From assembly GCA_028554755.1 (NCBI GenBank), contig JAPTOF010000017.1:7564001-7628000 (forward strand): 64,000 nucleotides of DNA. The letters are read 5' to 3'. Below are positions 23,191 to 35,353 of the stretch, piece after piece. The DNA is from Cordia subcordata (Eukaryota; Streptophyta; Magnoliopsida; Boraginales; Cordiaceae). The first letter of the stretch is position 1, and every line of letters starts with the position of its first letter. The notes beneath the pieces are model-generated. The model saw nothing but the letters and a program-made list of their open reading frames with translations. It was not told the origin of the DNA and searched no databases. The position numbers were made by a program, and so were the translations under genes.

Positions 23191-25860
23191 TATGTTATAT
23201 GATGATCACAAGGTAATGATAGTTAGCAGCTCTAAATACTTTATTTTCATGTGATTTTCTTCTTCTTTTCCTAATGAGATAAATTGATCAAATAAAACCG
23301 CGATACAAAAAGCCCAGTTGAGCCAAGGAAAATTTGTTTATATATCCACCCATTGTGTATGATGAATATTAGAATTCGATTATTATAACTACAAACCAAT
23401 TTGGTTAGTTTTGTTACTTTTATTTTTTAAAATTTGGTTATTTCAGTTAATAACTTAAATTAAATAGAAATTTTTAGTCAACTAATCTCAGTTATTAATG
23501 TAATTCTGTTTGCTTTTGATTATTAATTTTTACAAATTAAAAATTTTGGTTTTGGTTTCAGTTAATTAGAATGTTCACCCTTACGCCTCTGAACCGGATA
23601 AAAGACTCCTCTTAGAGAATTAGACTATTTGATTTTGTAAGGATTACGACCTATATTGTCATCATGGGATCAACTGTATGGTTCACTTTTATAATGGCAA
23701 TTACCAAAAAATTTTGTGGAAACACTTTCTTAATTTAAGGTTGTACTATAAAAATTTAAAAGCATAAATGTAAATTCGTCCTATTGATTGTCTGAATATC
23801 TAATCACGTTATAATTAGACGGTCAATAGTATTCATTATTTTAATATTTTAATGGCTACATCGGTCTCATGACAATGACATCGTCCGGTTGTAGCTTTCT
23901 GTTGTTGGGTTTCGTGTTCCATTATTGCAGGTAACACTCACATGGTCCACAGTGGTAAAGAATTCTCTAAACGATAAGGATTAATTAATAGTAAATGATT
24001 TATGATAATTAAGTGATTACTAATACTAATAGTATAAATCTAGTAAATTAATTCTACTGTATTTTCAATATATTATTGTAAAAGGAGACAACAGATTAGG
24101 TAAAATGACCGGACAGCGATATATTATACTTGAAATTTTTAATTTTGGTTCTGTGTCCTCTAATTTCTCCTAAATAGATTATTTGTTGGGTAGCGTTGTT
24201 GTGTTACGAACTTTATAATCTTATGATAAATTTAGTGTGATTTATCTTGGGTGAGTTTATTGTCATAAAGAAAATAAAAACAAACTATTATGGGATATCG
24301 ACTAATTATTTGGAATTTTTTTTTGGGGCAAGACTAATTATTTGGAGTTCAGGAGTACAATTTGTAGGAAAAATGTCAGTCAAGTCCAACTGTATCATTG
24401 TCAAAATTGGAGATGGTGGAAGTAGCAATCAAAGTTGTTATTCTGATCTAGTCTGTCGAATATTGGGAGAGTTTGTAATATTTATCGACTTTAAAAAAAT
24501 GTCAAAATTTTATTTCACCTCCACTTAGTTTCCCTATGTTTACGAAAAGTAGGATTTATCAATCCCATTTTTCTTTTTATATTAGTGTAAATTTAACTAG
24601 TGAAAGTTGACTATCAAATTTATCGACAAAGTTTAATCACAAACTGACAAATTTTAAAACCAAACACTAAGTTAAGGGTACTCAACTCAGAACACAGGCC
24701 ATGGATGAGATCGAATTTGAGTCATAAACTACATTTGACCTCAACTCTAACCTCTAAACATCATGAGAGACAATTACGACATATCTCAATCACTCATATA
24801 AGTTATCAATATGCAACGAGTCCTTGATTCATTCACCTACAAGTTTTTGGCCACCAAAACTTAGGCCCTACTGCAATATTTATTTGACGATATGACAAAT
24901 TATGGCTTTTAGCTTGGCAACGCAAGACAAATATGTAGAAGCCCTCATTATCATATTACATGTATTCCATTATATATATTTCTATTACATCTCACAGATA
25001 AGTGAATTTTATATAATGCCCATCTTAGCAGGGGGAAAAAAAGGTCTATATTAGGTTGAAGCAAGATTCTATTTGACCGGGCAAAGCGGTATCTTTACCT
25101 CTTCAAAAGAAGTTTTTTTTTTTTTTTTTCATATACCTTATGGTATTAAAATTTTGAAATTCTTTTTCTGGTTTAAAGTAGAAAGTCTTATATTTTTAAC
25201 TTGTAGATTTCTTATTCAATAATGAATGAGTGGACATCTCGAACAGGCCGTCCGCAAAAATTCATGTTACGATTCGGGGAATCCAATAAACACAGCTGGT
25301 AGCCCACGTTGGTTATCGACAATGACAATGTTTCATTGCTGCTTTTGTTTGTTGGATATGGGTTTTATGTCTTTGGTAAAAGTAACACCACATATCATTA
25401 TGATCCACTCCTAGAAACTGAGATGTACCTTTGCTCTATTCGGTATATATTTATCATAAGATGTTTATTTTATTTGATTTTCTCAAGCAAATTATCCATA
25501 TTTACAGAATTTGAACTCAGAACTTTACTTTTTGAAGAAGTTGTTTCAACCACTTAAATTATTCTTTAATTTCATCTTGTTTAATGTTTTATATGAAAAT
25601 GTATAATTTACTTTGAGTTTGTACAAGATACTGGTGATAATATATCTATAGTTGTAAAAAATAAGTCAACAATGAATTATTTACACCTTACATGATAAAA
25701 AGAGCATAGTGAGCATTTTTTTAAGTGTTTAATGAAACAGAGCATCCTGCGTGTTATTGCTTTTTTCACATGTTAGAGGATGAAAACACAACACTTGCCA
25801 TTCCGCAAATCCATCAGAGAACTTAAATCTTCAGCCGAATAAATAAACAAAATAAATTAA
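23191..25860. other. Intergenic, no gene seen
   Basis: About 2.7 kb of AT-rich sequence. Short open frames at 24247-24528 and 25226-25557 have no recognisable domain or splice partners. No tRNA, rRNA or repeat boundary could be supported. Confidence 0.5.
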
Positions 25861-25979
25861 GGTGGTGATTGCTATAAAGCAATAAATTTGACGAGAATGG
25901 AATAAGTTTAAGGAATGGAATAGACTTGGGAATGAATATACCATGATAAATTCTAGAAATGATGGTAGGAATAAATGTA

Positions 25980-26300
25980 TAGATCTATTTTTATTTCTTA
26001 TATTTAATTTTAAAATTATTTTTTATTTTCTATATTTAATTTTTAATTCTAATTTTTATTTTTATTCTGATTTTCTATTTTCTATTTTTTATTTTTTATT
26101 TTTGTTTTCTATTATTTGATTTTTGTTTTCTATTTTCTATTTTACTTTTTTCTAATTTTAATTTTCTATTTTATATTTCTATTTTATTTTTATTTTATTT
26201 TTCTATTTATTTTCAATTTTAATTATTTTATTTCTAAAATTTTATTTTTTAATTTTAATTTTATTTTATATTTTTTCTATATTTTTGATATAAAACAATA
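25980..26300 (+). repeat. T-rich low-complexity tract
   Basis: Short T-rich words (TTTTCTATT, TTTTATTTT) are repeated many times. The tract sits between flanks rich in GAATG/CATTC words (about 25890-25960 and 26340-26440) that may be ends of an old inverted-repeat element. The Phe/Tyr-rich open frame here is compositional only. Confidence 0.5.
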
Positions 26301-27129
26301 AAATAATATTTTTAGTCTATTAATGAAAAATCTTATTCCCACGAAGATGAGAATGACTCATTCCTAAGTGTGCTCATTCCTATGTGTTTACTGAAAAATG
26401 ACTATTTCCATATTCATGAGAATGGGATTTTTTCGGGAATAACATTACCTGGTTCATTACCTCTTACCAATTATGGGATTTAGCAAAGAGTTTGAATGTT
26501 ATTACATTTCCAATCTATTCTTACATACCAATCACCAATTAAGAGTTATAATAGTTGCAAGCCTAAGAAAATTCTTTTTTGAAAAGAGAATGAAGCCTAA
26601 TCATTCAGAACCCTCAATATCTGATATTTGCTCAAGTTTGTCTTGGCAGCAAAAATCCGTCAAGGGAAGCTTGGGATTGTCAATTGCGACCTTTCGTAAG
26701 ATATGAGATTGTCAATTTCGACCTTTCGTAAGATATTATTTCTCTTAAGACCCCAAAACCGATGCATTTGATTTGGTCGTTCAAATGATATCTTTGTCCC
26801 CTTTTCGTTTTCTTTTAGAAATAAAGAAAGTTATCTGGCAGAAGCCGATCACCATTACACCTCAAGTGCACGATTTAACCTCCTCTACCACATAATTTCT
26901 TTTTTGAAATCTTAACCGACCAATTGTGTACAAATTCAATAACACTCTTGAGTACACTTTTGTGTTGCTGTGCAAATACGACGTCCGCTGACCATGGCCC
27001 TTTCTTTTGGTTGGTCAGAGCTTTTTAAGTTAATGTAGCACGTTCACTATTTTCTTTTTGGTTACTTTGATCGATTATAAAATAAATATTATCATCCTAA
27101 AAATAATCTTTTTACAATTCACTTCTCAC

Positions 27130-27160
27130 CCCATACACCGCACGGGCTTTATATTGCTAG
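27130..27160 (+). mobile_element. Probable Helitron 3' terminus
   Basis: CACCGCACGGGCTTTATATT followed by GCTAG and T matches the CACGGG...CTAG|T pattern of plant Helitron 3' ends. The left hairpin arm (CCCATAC) is degraded. No matching TC start could be placed upstream, so only the terminus is called. Confidence 0.4.
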
Positions 27161-28824
27161 TCGAGTAGAAATGAAATGCCAAATTGCTCCTCAAGTTTAC
27201 TCAAGAATCAAGATGGAGATAAACAAGATCTTGCAAATTAGTTAGAATCCTAGATCGATAATATCTTCAAAGACAACAGACTAAAAAGTAACATCTACTC
27301 AGAACCAATCATTCGAACCAAGTTTCGAAGTTACCGGTTTGGCTCTGCTTATAAACTCCTAGAAAAAAAAAAACACCCTCTCAAATTTTAATGTTTGCAG
27401 CTTATAAGCCTCAAATATGCTTATTAGCCGAACAGGTTGTTAAGCCACTTGGAAACTCAAGCAAGACGAGAAACCACAAGCATACAACTTGAGTATTTCA
27501 TTTCTCCAAATTTAAATGTAACCACAACCACAAATTAAGTGATCACCGAAATGCCAAAAGGTTGGAAACAAACATTTCAGTAGGGCAAACATTTGCAATC
27601 CAAAATTAGAAAATGCAAACATAAAAAGCAAGTGTTCTCACGTATTAAGCTGGGATTCTCACAGTAATATATATATATATATATATATTACAGGGTTAAA
27701 AACAAGCTCTCAAGGTAATTTCCATAAGTCAAACTTATGAAAATAAGTTAGCTTTCTTAATTTTTCCACAAATCATAGTATTTATCTAAACATAAACCAT
27801 TAAAAGCTGTCAGCTCTCTTCACAAAGCATCTCTCAGCAACAAATGGGATAGAAACCAATTTCAGTACCAAAACATATGATTAGATTGCAGATAAGTAGT
27901 ACTAAAGCAAGCAACCCAATTAAAAGGAAAACTTATCAACTGTAAAGCATATAACACACACGACAACCTCCTCCTACACATTTCAATAAACATGTAATAC
28001 TCACCCTACATTTATCCTTTACAAAAAGGAAAGGAATGAACAATGAATCACCAGCATATATATAAACACAAATGTTGAGGGGATTGTTGGAGTAACGCTA
28101 ATGTGGTTGGTCTCAGTCACATTAAAGTAGGGGAACCAGCCCAGCCCTTGTGAAGGGCGCCAATGCCCGTTCCAGTCAGTCCGAGCATAACAGTAGTAAC
28201 GACAATGTAAACACAATAGACAAATAAGTAAACCCGACCTTTCCCCAGAACCCACACATGGCAGTAGTAACTAAAATCTAAAGATGTTTACGCATAGACC
28301 CAAAAGTAAACCCGGCCTTTCCTAAGAACCCACAACACATGGCGGCACTTGAACCCTAACAACCACCTGCTTCATTCAATGCTTATCGTGTACGATAGCT
28401 TTCCCTAACTTTTGAGACACATCTAATCGTCTATGATTCTTCCCAAGACGCTAAATTCACGCAAGCACTTTACCATCACGCCAAGCACAACCTAATTAAT
28501 AGTGCAATAGACCATCAACTAACACATAATGTGACTATTATATCAATGAGATTTAGCAAAGCACAGATCAATCACATTAACCCAATACTGATAATATGCA
28601 AACCACCCAGAAACACATGCACAAAATATTATATAATCAAAAACTAAAAAAAGAGAGAAACAAAAGATTAACTCAGATCTATTTTGAAAAATAGACTATT
28701 AATGTAACTGAAATGCCATTGTTGCTGTCTCAAAAATAACATCGCTATCACAAGAGTCTCAAAATTATCAATTACCAAAAAAACCGTAAAATATTACCAA
28801 AATACCACCACTGGACCGTCGTCT
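27161..28824. other. Intergenic / 3' flank of eL27 gene
   Basis: Contains a (TA)n microsatellite at 27667-27690. A short imperfect duplication has the segments at about 28226-28265 and 28305-28350 sharing AAGTAAACCCGRCCTTTCC and AGAACCCACA. The part nearest 28824 probably includes the 3' UTR of the ribosomal gene. No other gene seen. Confidence 0.45.
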
Positions 28825-29232
28825 TCAGAACCTGAGCTTGGTGAAGAACCAGCGGTTTTTACCAGTCTTGAACCGCTCCTCGAATCGGGCCTTGGCCTCC
28901 TTCGAAGCCGTGACCTTCTTGTCACGCGACTGGAGCGCGTCGAGAGAGACGACGTCCTTCAAGTCGACGTCGAGCGTGTAGCGCGTGGGCATGATGTGGT
29001 TGTAGTTGACGAGCTTGACGAAGCACTTCACGCGCGACTTCTTCGCCTGCTTCTTCGCCGAGTCCTTCCGGATCACCTTCTTCGGGTACTTGGAGATCCC
29101 GGCGACCAAGCAGTGGCCGTAAGGCCTCTCGCGCGTGCCGTCGTCGAAGGCACGGACTATGACGGCCTTCCGGCCCGCGTAGCGGCCTTGGAGGATGATT
29201 ACGGCCTTGTTTGGCTTCAGGAACTTCACCAT
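28825..29232 (-). CDS. RPL27: 60S ribosomal protein eL27
   Basis: This is a single-exon frame of 135 residues, the usual length for eukaryotic eL27. It starts [20 protein letters not shown] and ends [12 protein letters not shown]. The N-terminal ~40 residues form a KOW motif ([21 protein letters not shown]) that binds rRNA. The middle is basic ([14 protein letters not shown]). eL27 is a structural protein of the large cytosolic ribosomal subunit. The coding region is clearly GC-richer than its surroundings, as expected for a highly expressed gene. The promoter directly upstream on the minus strand has TATA, telo-box and site II elements. The position next to a CYSTM gene and a UGT82A1-like gene matches what I recall for Arabidopsis RPL27B. 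Confidence 0.97.
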   Translation of the reverse strand: MVKFLKPNKAVIILQGRYAGRKAVIVRAFDDGTRERPYGHCLVAGISKYPKKVIRKDSAKKQAKKSRVKCFVKLVNYNHIMPTRYTLDVDLKDVVSLDALQSRDKKVTASKEAKARFEERFKTGKNRWFFTKLRF

Positions 29233-29283
29233 TGTTGCGGAGTGTTTTGCGGCGGAGCTCAGCTGTCTCTGGTGGCTTCAAAT

Positions 29284-29475
29284 GCAAACCCTAGCTGCAA
29301 ATGGGGTGGTCTATTTATAGTCTATTTTTGGACATTAAACCCTAGGTTTGATAATAATCCTTTGGGCTTCTCAGTTCTTGTAATTGTTGGGCCTGGGCTA
29401 AAGTAAAATGTCACTTCCATAAACTATCAAATGTGTGAAAGTGCTATATTTGTTTGGGCATGTGGGCATGGCCCA
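29284..29475 (-). promoter_or_regulatory. eL27 promoter: TATA, telo-boxes, site II elements
   Basis: Reading toward the gene, GGCCCA/TGGGCC-type site II elements lie at 29470-29475, 29388-29393, 29394-29399 and 29363-29368. Two AAACCCTA telo-boxes (plus-strand reading) lie at about 29337-29344 and 29286-29293. A TATA box CTATAAATAG is at 29311-29320. The TATA-to-ATG distance (~80 bp) allows a 50-base leader. Telo-box plus site II is the standard promoter code of plant ribosomal protein genes. Confidence 0.75.
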
Positions 29476-29596
29476 AAGAAACGTTTACGCCCTTTCAAGA
29501 GTCTCCATCTTTATTGTCTTACGTGAAAAATAGGATAAACAGAAAAATAGACACGGAACCCCTTTAGACCTTAAACGTGTAGTACACATTCGCTCT

Positions 29597-30525
29597 AAGG
29601 GGTATTTGGTTCAAGGAATAAAAAATTATTCCTGAAAATCACATTGATAGAATTTTGATTCCTAAAAATGTGATTCCCAATAATGATATAACAACTGTTT
29701 CGTATATCAAAAGTATTTTCAAGAAAAATTGACGAATTCCAAGGATTCTAACATGTTATGTTAGGTTTAAATCTAACATTCTTGAAAATCATAGGTTATT
29801 TTTTTAAAATTTCCTTAATTCAAAAAAATATTATAAGAGAAATATATAATTAACTTATTTTATTATTTTTAATTTTTATTTTAATTAATTATTAGTTAAA
29901 TAATTTAAGTATTATTAATATTTAATTTATTATTTTTAATTAATTAATTTGTTATTATAATTTTAATTAATTCATTCATTCACTCATTCATCATTTCATT
30001 TAATTTTTAAATAATGTAACTTTTATTTTATTAATTTTAATTAATTGATTGATTATTTTGTTAATTAATTATCTTCAATTATTTATTGTTAATTAATTAA
30101 TTTTTTAATTGATTAATTAAATAAATTCATTTTACCATCATCTTTAATTATTATGGTTAATTAAATTTTAATTATTTTTATTTCTAATAATATTTTTAAA
30201 TTATTTTTTAATTTTTATTTTTAATTAATTAATTATTCATTTACTTATTTTATAATTAATTAATTTATAAAATATTATTTAATTTTATTATTTTTATTAT
30301 TCTTCCATAATTAATTTCAATTTTTTGTCTTGTATGAGAATGTCTTAAATATGGACTTTTTAGTCTTTTTAATTTACTCCACACATTTCCAAAACTCGGG
30401 AATGTAAGTTTTGCATCCCTATCATGGGAATGAAAATTAGTCAATTGGTGGGAATATTGGATCTCTAGGAATGTGATATTCCTAGGATTTTTTTTTAAAA
30501 TTTTGAGAACCAAATATGAAAGTCT
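29597..30525. mobile_element. AT-rich MITE-like element
   Basis: The left edge GGGGTATTTGGTTCAAGGAA and the right edge, read in reverse complement as ATATTTGGTTCTCAAAAT, are loosely inverted. Internal ATTCCTNGAAAATCA-type words also recur in inverted form. The centre (29860-30300) is a long array of TTAATTAA-like words. No coding. Class and edges are uncertain. Confidence 0.4.
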
Positions 30526-31199
30526 AACATTCTTAACTTTACATTCCTCTAAATATAATGGAACAAGAGTGTGCTATGCATTTTATCACCACAAGGGGGT
30601 TTCGTGTGTCTTTTGTAAAATGACAAAATGCAATGTACATTTATGATAAACCACAATAGATAAAGCTTTATTTACCCTAATAAATATAATGCTATTTATC
30701 TTTATCGGATCCTTTTTCTTTTGGTCAACAAAAAAAGATTCATTAAAGAAAAGTCAACCCAAAGGTATTGAAGCAACCAACCAATGCCCTCAGGCGTTAC
30801 GTCATAAACAAGCAAACAAGCCGGAGAAACATTAGCCACCTAATCAAGCGCTAAGGAGCCACCCCTTAGGCTTTAGCTACCGGATGCGTATATGAACGGG
30901 TCTCTTTTACATTTGATGCTTCTAAGATGTTAATTTTATGTTATTCAGACTTGGGTTATAAGTATGATTGGTCTTATTTTCCCTGAACAAAATAAGACTC
31001 GTTTACAAGCCGAAAGACTTGTCATATGAACTATCAAATAAGAGATGATGAAATATATATTGTTGTTAGTGCTTCAACATTTTTGTCCTTTTCATTTTCT
31101 TTTTCTAGTTTGGACAAAGAAAAATAGAAAATAATATATAGGAAGTATATAGGGATTTTAAAATTTGAAAATTGTAACGGACCATTAGGACTTTTGAGA
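30526..31199. other. Intergenic, no gene seen
   Basis: Contains a segment at about 30720-30900 of less AT-rich composition that resembles transposon-derived sequence, but I could not assign it. No gene. Confidence 0.4.
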
Positions 31200-32030
31200 T
31201 GATATGAAATTTGCCGTAATATTAGATGCGACGCCCTTCTCATATCAGTTTTGGGTAAGATTTCTTTTAATTTATAATAGTTTGAAGTTATTATTACTGT
31301 TATGAGGGATTTAAGTGTTTGGAATAGTTAATTAATCTCATTTGTGACAATGAACCAATAGCTTGGATTGGATCATTATTAGAACTTTTGATGACATACC
31401 AATAGTTAGATTTGAGTTATTATTACGTGATATCAAAGCAGACTCAAGGCAAATTTCGCGTCGATTGTGCTTCTATTTTGTTTAGTTGTCATCATATATT
31501 AGGCTTACTTGTGATAACATACTAGTAATTGGGCATAAGTTACTACACTACCTGCTATTGCTGATTGTGGTTATATATTATTTTAATATCATCATATATA
31601 AGGCTCACTTGTGATGGCAAGCCATTAGTTGGCCTAGAGTTACTCCACTAGGGTGCTATTGAAATCAACTTGTAATGCCCATACCACATCAGTTCGGTTA
31701 TGCTTTATTGTCATCATGGTTTAAGCATGTTCGGGTCAGTTGATTAGCCTCACTTGTAATATCATGTCAATAGTTGGGCCAAAGTCACTATAGTAGGTGC
31801 TATTGAAATCAACTTGTACATCAATACATCATCACTTTTCTGTGAGATTTTTGCTTAGCTTATAATGGCTTGACTTCGTTACTATTATTATCACAAGATT
31901 TAAGTATTTTTGGCCAATTTATTAAGTTCACTTGTGATGGTAGATTAGTACTTGATGCTTGTAACGACAGATCAATGATCGAGCCTCGGTCACTAAGTGC
32001 TCCTGAAATCAACCATGTCATTAATTTTAC
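31200..32030. repeat. TRIM-like diverged tandem repeat, second locus
   Basis: Three to four degenerate units are related to 3650-4520. Recurrent words include GATTTAAGTGTTT/GATTTAAGTATTT, CTCACTTGTGAT/TTCACTTGTGAT and CTATTGAAATCAACTTGTA (at about 31658 and 31799). At about 31430 GTGATATCAAAGCAGAC resembles the tRNA-iMet primer binding site. Non-coding. Confidence 0.5.
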
Positions 32031-34839
32031 GTTTTGGATCATGTAAGATCTTTGAATTTTTAAAAAATATACATTCTAAGTTGTTTTATTTTTCAAAACA
32101 ATAATTTTTTTAAAGTCATGAAATTACAATGCCGAGGAAATGTCCTCTCTCAATTCCACATGCAACATCATTTTGTAGTGACAAATCCTTCTTTCATATG
32201 CCTTTAGACCTTATGATTCAAGTCATTGTTCCTGTTAGTTCGGTGCCTTTTCAAGTGTAATTTATTGCTAGTTAATCGTGACTTACTCTAAATATGGCAA
32301 TGTCATTATTATTATTATCATTATATATTTTAAAAGAACAACCACAAGTTCTACGTGTCGTTCCATTAGAAGTTTTGTTAAAAAATATTAAAATAAATTT
32401 ACAAAAAAAAAGATATATTGGATATTTGAATTTAAATTATTCTATAATTTGAAAGTTCAAATGTGAACTTATCCAAAAATACAAAAATTTAAACTCATCA
32501 GATAAGATAATATCTCTAGTAATAAATAAATCTAAAAAGTTATATATCAAATACCGAAATATACAAAAACGTCTCCTTTATCTCTTTCCGTCACAAAAAA
32601 AATGTTATGTTTGAGATAGATTTTAAATTGTCTTTTGCTTTCAACAAATAAACATATTTTTCTAATTTTTCACAAAAAACAATAACTCCAAATTCTCTTA
32701 GAAAACTCTAGTTAGAAAACAGAAAATAATTTTCTATAAATAAATAAGAGTTTTACGTTTTCCAAAAAAATACTTTCCCCCAGCAAGTTATTTTTCTGCA
32801 AACAAATGGAGCTCAACATTCCCTTTCCCCCCTCTCTCTCTCACACGCACGCACACATATTTGGCCTAGGTTTTAGGCACTTAAAATGTGTTTCATGAGA
32901 ATTTAAAAGTTGAAATTAAGTTATTTGACCCTTTTTTTTTAAAAAAAAAAGTGTATATAAAAGAAAAGAACTAAGGTTCTATTTTTATCTTTTGTTTTAA
33001 AATCAGTTCTTGAAAACACAATTTAAAAACAATTTTTGGGAATAAAAGTTTTAAAATACTTGTTTTGGTACTTTTATGGTAGAATAGATATAAAGTGGAG
33101 GGAGATTAAAAAGAAAAGGGTTTGTCATTGTAATAGTATATTAATTACAAAATTTCTATTAATGAAGTCGACTCTCTTTATTTTTGTGGAGTTTTTGAGA
33201 ACCAAATGTTGAAAAAATCTTTTTTGTTGTTATTTATTTTCTATTTTTCAAGCAATAATTCTGAGAATTGTTTGCAAAACTAAAAACAAAAATAGCCTTT
33301 TAAACAATTTTCTTTTTGTTTTTTGTGTTAAAAAACTAAAAAATGTTTTAAAAACTAATTGCCATCCGGCCTAAAATATCATAAACTCCAAGTTGAAGCT
33401 TTTCAACAAAAACTAATATTGTGAAGTTGTTTTCTTTTTTCACTTAAAAATAGCACTCCATATTTTTTACATTCCAGATATTTTCTTAAGTAGCTAAAAG
33501 CTCTACCATTTAAAATACAAGAGTAAACAATTAATATCTTTTTTAATAACACTTTTATCTAAAGCTCTATTGTTAAAATCTCCAAAATTTAATATTTAAA
33601 ACTTCATAATTACGTCAAACAAAGCAAAACTCTAAGATGGTCCAAGGACATATTCTTATTGGTGATCCTTCCTCATAAACACTCTTTTTTAAATAAAAAA
33701 AATGAATAAACCTAAGAGTAAGGAGTAATCAGTATATCTTAGTCGACATTATTGTTTGTATTTTGAAATACATGTAATTAATTGAACAATAATCAAGAGC
33801 ATCATAATCATATTATTAGATTTTGAAAAGTAAGTAACAAAGGTCATTATATTATTAGATTTAATTTGTCATAGATTACTCAAATTAAATATCAAACACG
33901 ATAAAGCTTTTAGCAAGAATAATGAGTAATTCTTTCTTTCTTTATCTTGTTTTTTTTTTTTTTGTTTCATTCTTTTGTTCTATTCCCCCCCCCCCCCCCA
34001 AATAACTTTAGTTTGTGTCAAGATGAATTAATTAATGATAGAAAGAAAAGCATTATTATCTTGGATGTTGCTAGTTTCTTCGCCAACTTGATTATTTCGT
34101 ATGGAAAACGATTGGAAGTTGTCCTATGTAGCTCTATAAGTCGTGCATAATTTAAAGCATAGACTACTATGAATTGAAAAGACAGAGGTATTTGCAGACT
34201 TTTTATGCTTTTAAATTCTGTGGGCTCATCTAAATTGACTTATTTTTAATTTTTCTAACTTTTTTTTTTCATATTTGTGTTCTACCATTTTGTCAATTGA
34301 ATTATTCTGATTGAGATGCATGGATTACGAAATTCATGATCTCCAATGAATGGCACCCATTTCAATGGTTTGGAATCTTCAACAACCAATCCAAGATTGA
34401 AGAGTAACCTTTTGATGCTATCTCTACTAGGCTTCATAGAGAATTATGTAAATTATGGAGCACTAAAAATATCCTTGTATAGGCTACTTTATCTTCACTC
34501 TATCATGTACACATACTCAAAGTTTATTTGATCAATGAAATACAATACTCATTAACTCTGCAAAAAGGAAAAAGATAATGGTTTGAAATTTTGCAAATTA
34601 CATATATCATATCTATAACTTTTCTCTTAAAATTTTTTTGCTTTATTCAAAGTTTAAATTAACTACCACTTGTTAACCTAAAAAAGATGGCATATATAGA
34701 ACAAAACTAGAGAGAATAAAAAATGTCTCATAGTAATCTTTATTCAAATACAACTGAAAATAAACCCAAAACTAATTCAAAATAAGAAGGCGATGAAATG
34801 AGTTGTTTGTAATATACATCGAGACAAGTATCACCACGC
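32031..34839. other. Intergenic, no gene seen
   Basis: AT-rich sequence with a CT/CA-rich run (about 32830-32855), a T-run and an unbroken C15 tract at 33985-33999. The segment from about 32855 to 33380 begins GGCCTAGGTTTTAGG and ends CCGGCCTAAAA, so it may be another inverted-repeat remnant. No coding support. Confidence 0.45.
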
Positions 34840-35353
34840 TCAGAAACACGCGTCCAAAAGACAGCAGCAACACAAGGCGGCACAACTGCATAATTAAAAT
34901 TTCATTACTTACCATCAAAGTCAACATATATCTATGTGCTGGTGACATATTCCATAAAAGAATATAATTATTGCATAAAATATGGTGTAAAATGTTTAAA
35001 TTCGCGATGATAATAATAAATTAAATCGTTACGAAGTTGGTTATTTTGATGGATAGCATGAGTAGAAAACTCACCAACCCTTCCAGAAGCCATCACCCCT
35101 GGACTGAGTATCCACCGGAACAGGTTCACCCTGAGGGTAGCCTTGCTGACCATTTTTCGTCGGATAGCCGGCAGGTGGTGGCTGAGCCATGTAACCACCC
35201 TGCGGTGCGGCAGTTGGGTGTGCAGTTCCTGGTGGGGGATATGCTGCAACAAATTAAAATTAAATTTGACACAAAAATTTTTTGTCTATCAAATACGCGC
35301 AATCAAAAATAACAACGAGACTAGGAGAACAAACCTTGTGACTCGTTACTCAT
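34840..35353 (-). CDS. CYSTM-family small cysteine-rich membrane peptide
   Basis: Three short exons on the minus strand: 35335-35353, 35075-35243 and 34840-34885, all GT-AG. Together they encode 77 residues. The product starts MSNESQAYPPPGTA, continues with a Pro/Gln/Gly/Tyr-rich soluble stretch (QQGYPQGEPVP), and ends FWKGCCAALCCCCLLDACF, the diagnostic cysteine-rich transmembrane (CYSTM) module. Intron phases 1 and 2 restore a single frame through both junctions, which would not happen by chance. CYSTM proteins are membrane-associated, often palmitoylated or dimerising, and linked to stress and pathogen responses; Arabidopsis PCC1 belongs here. The location between eL27 and the UGT82A1-like gene matches the Arabidopsis PCC1/CYSTM cluster, so it is a likely ortholog of that group. 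The exact member cannot be named. Confidence 0.9.

Noticed and set aside
28996..29406. A plus-strand 136-codon frame over the eL27 gene
   Set aside because: It is the antisense of a GC-rich ribosomal gene and has no family resemblance.
30720..30900. Possible LINE or other retroelement 3' end (GGTCAACAAAAAAAGATTCA near 30723)
   Set aside because: No coding, target duplication or second copy in the window to support it.
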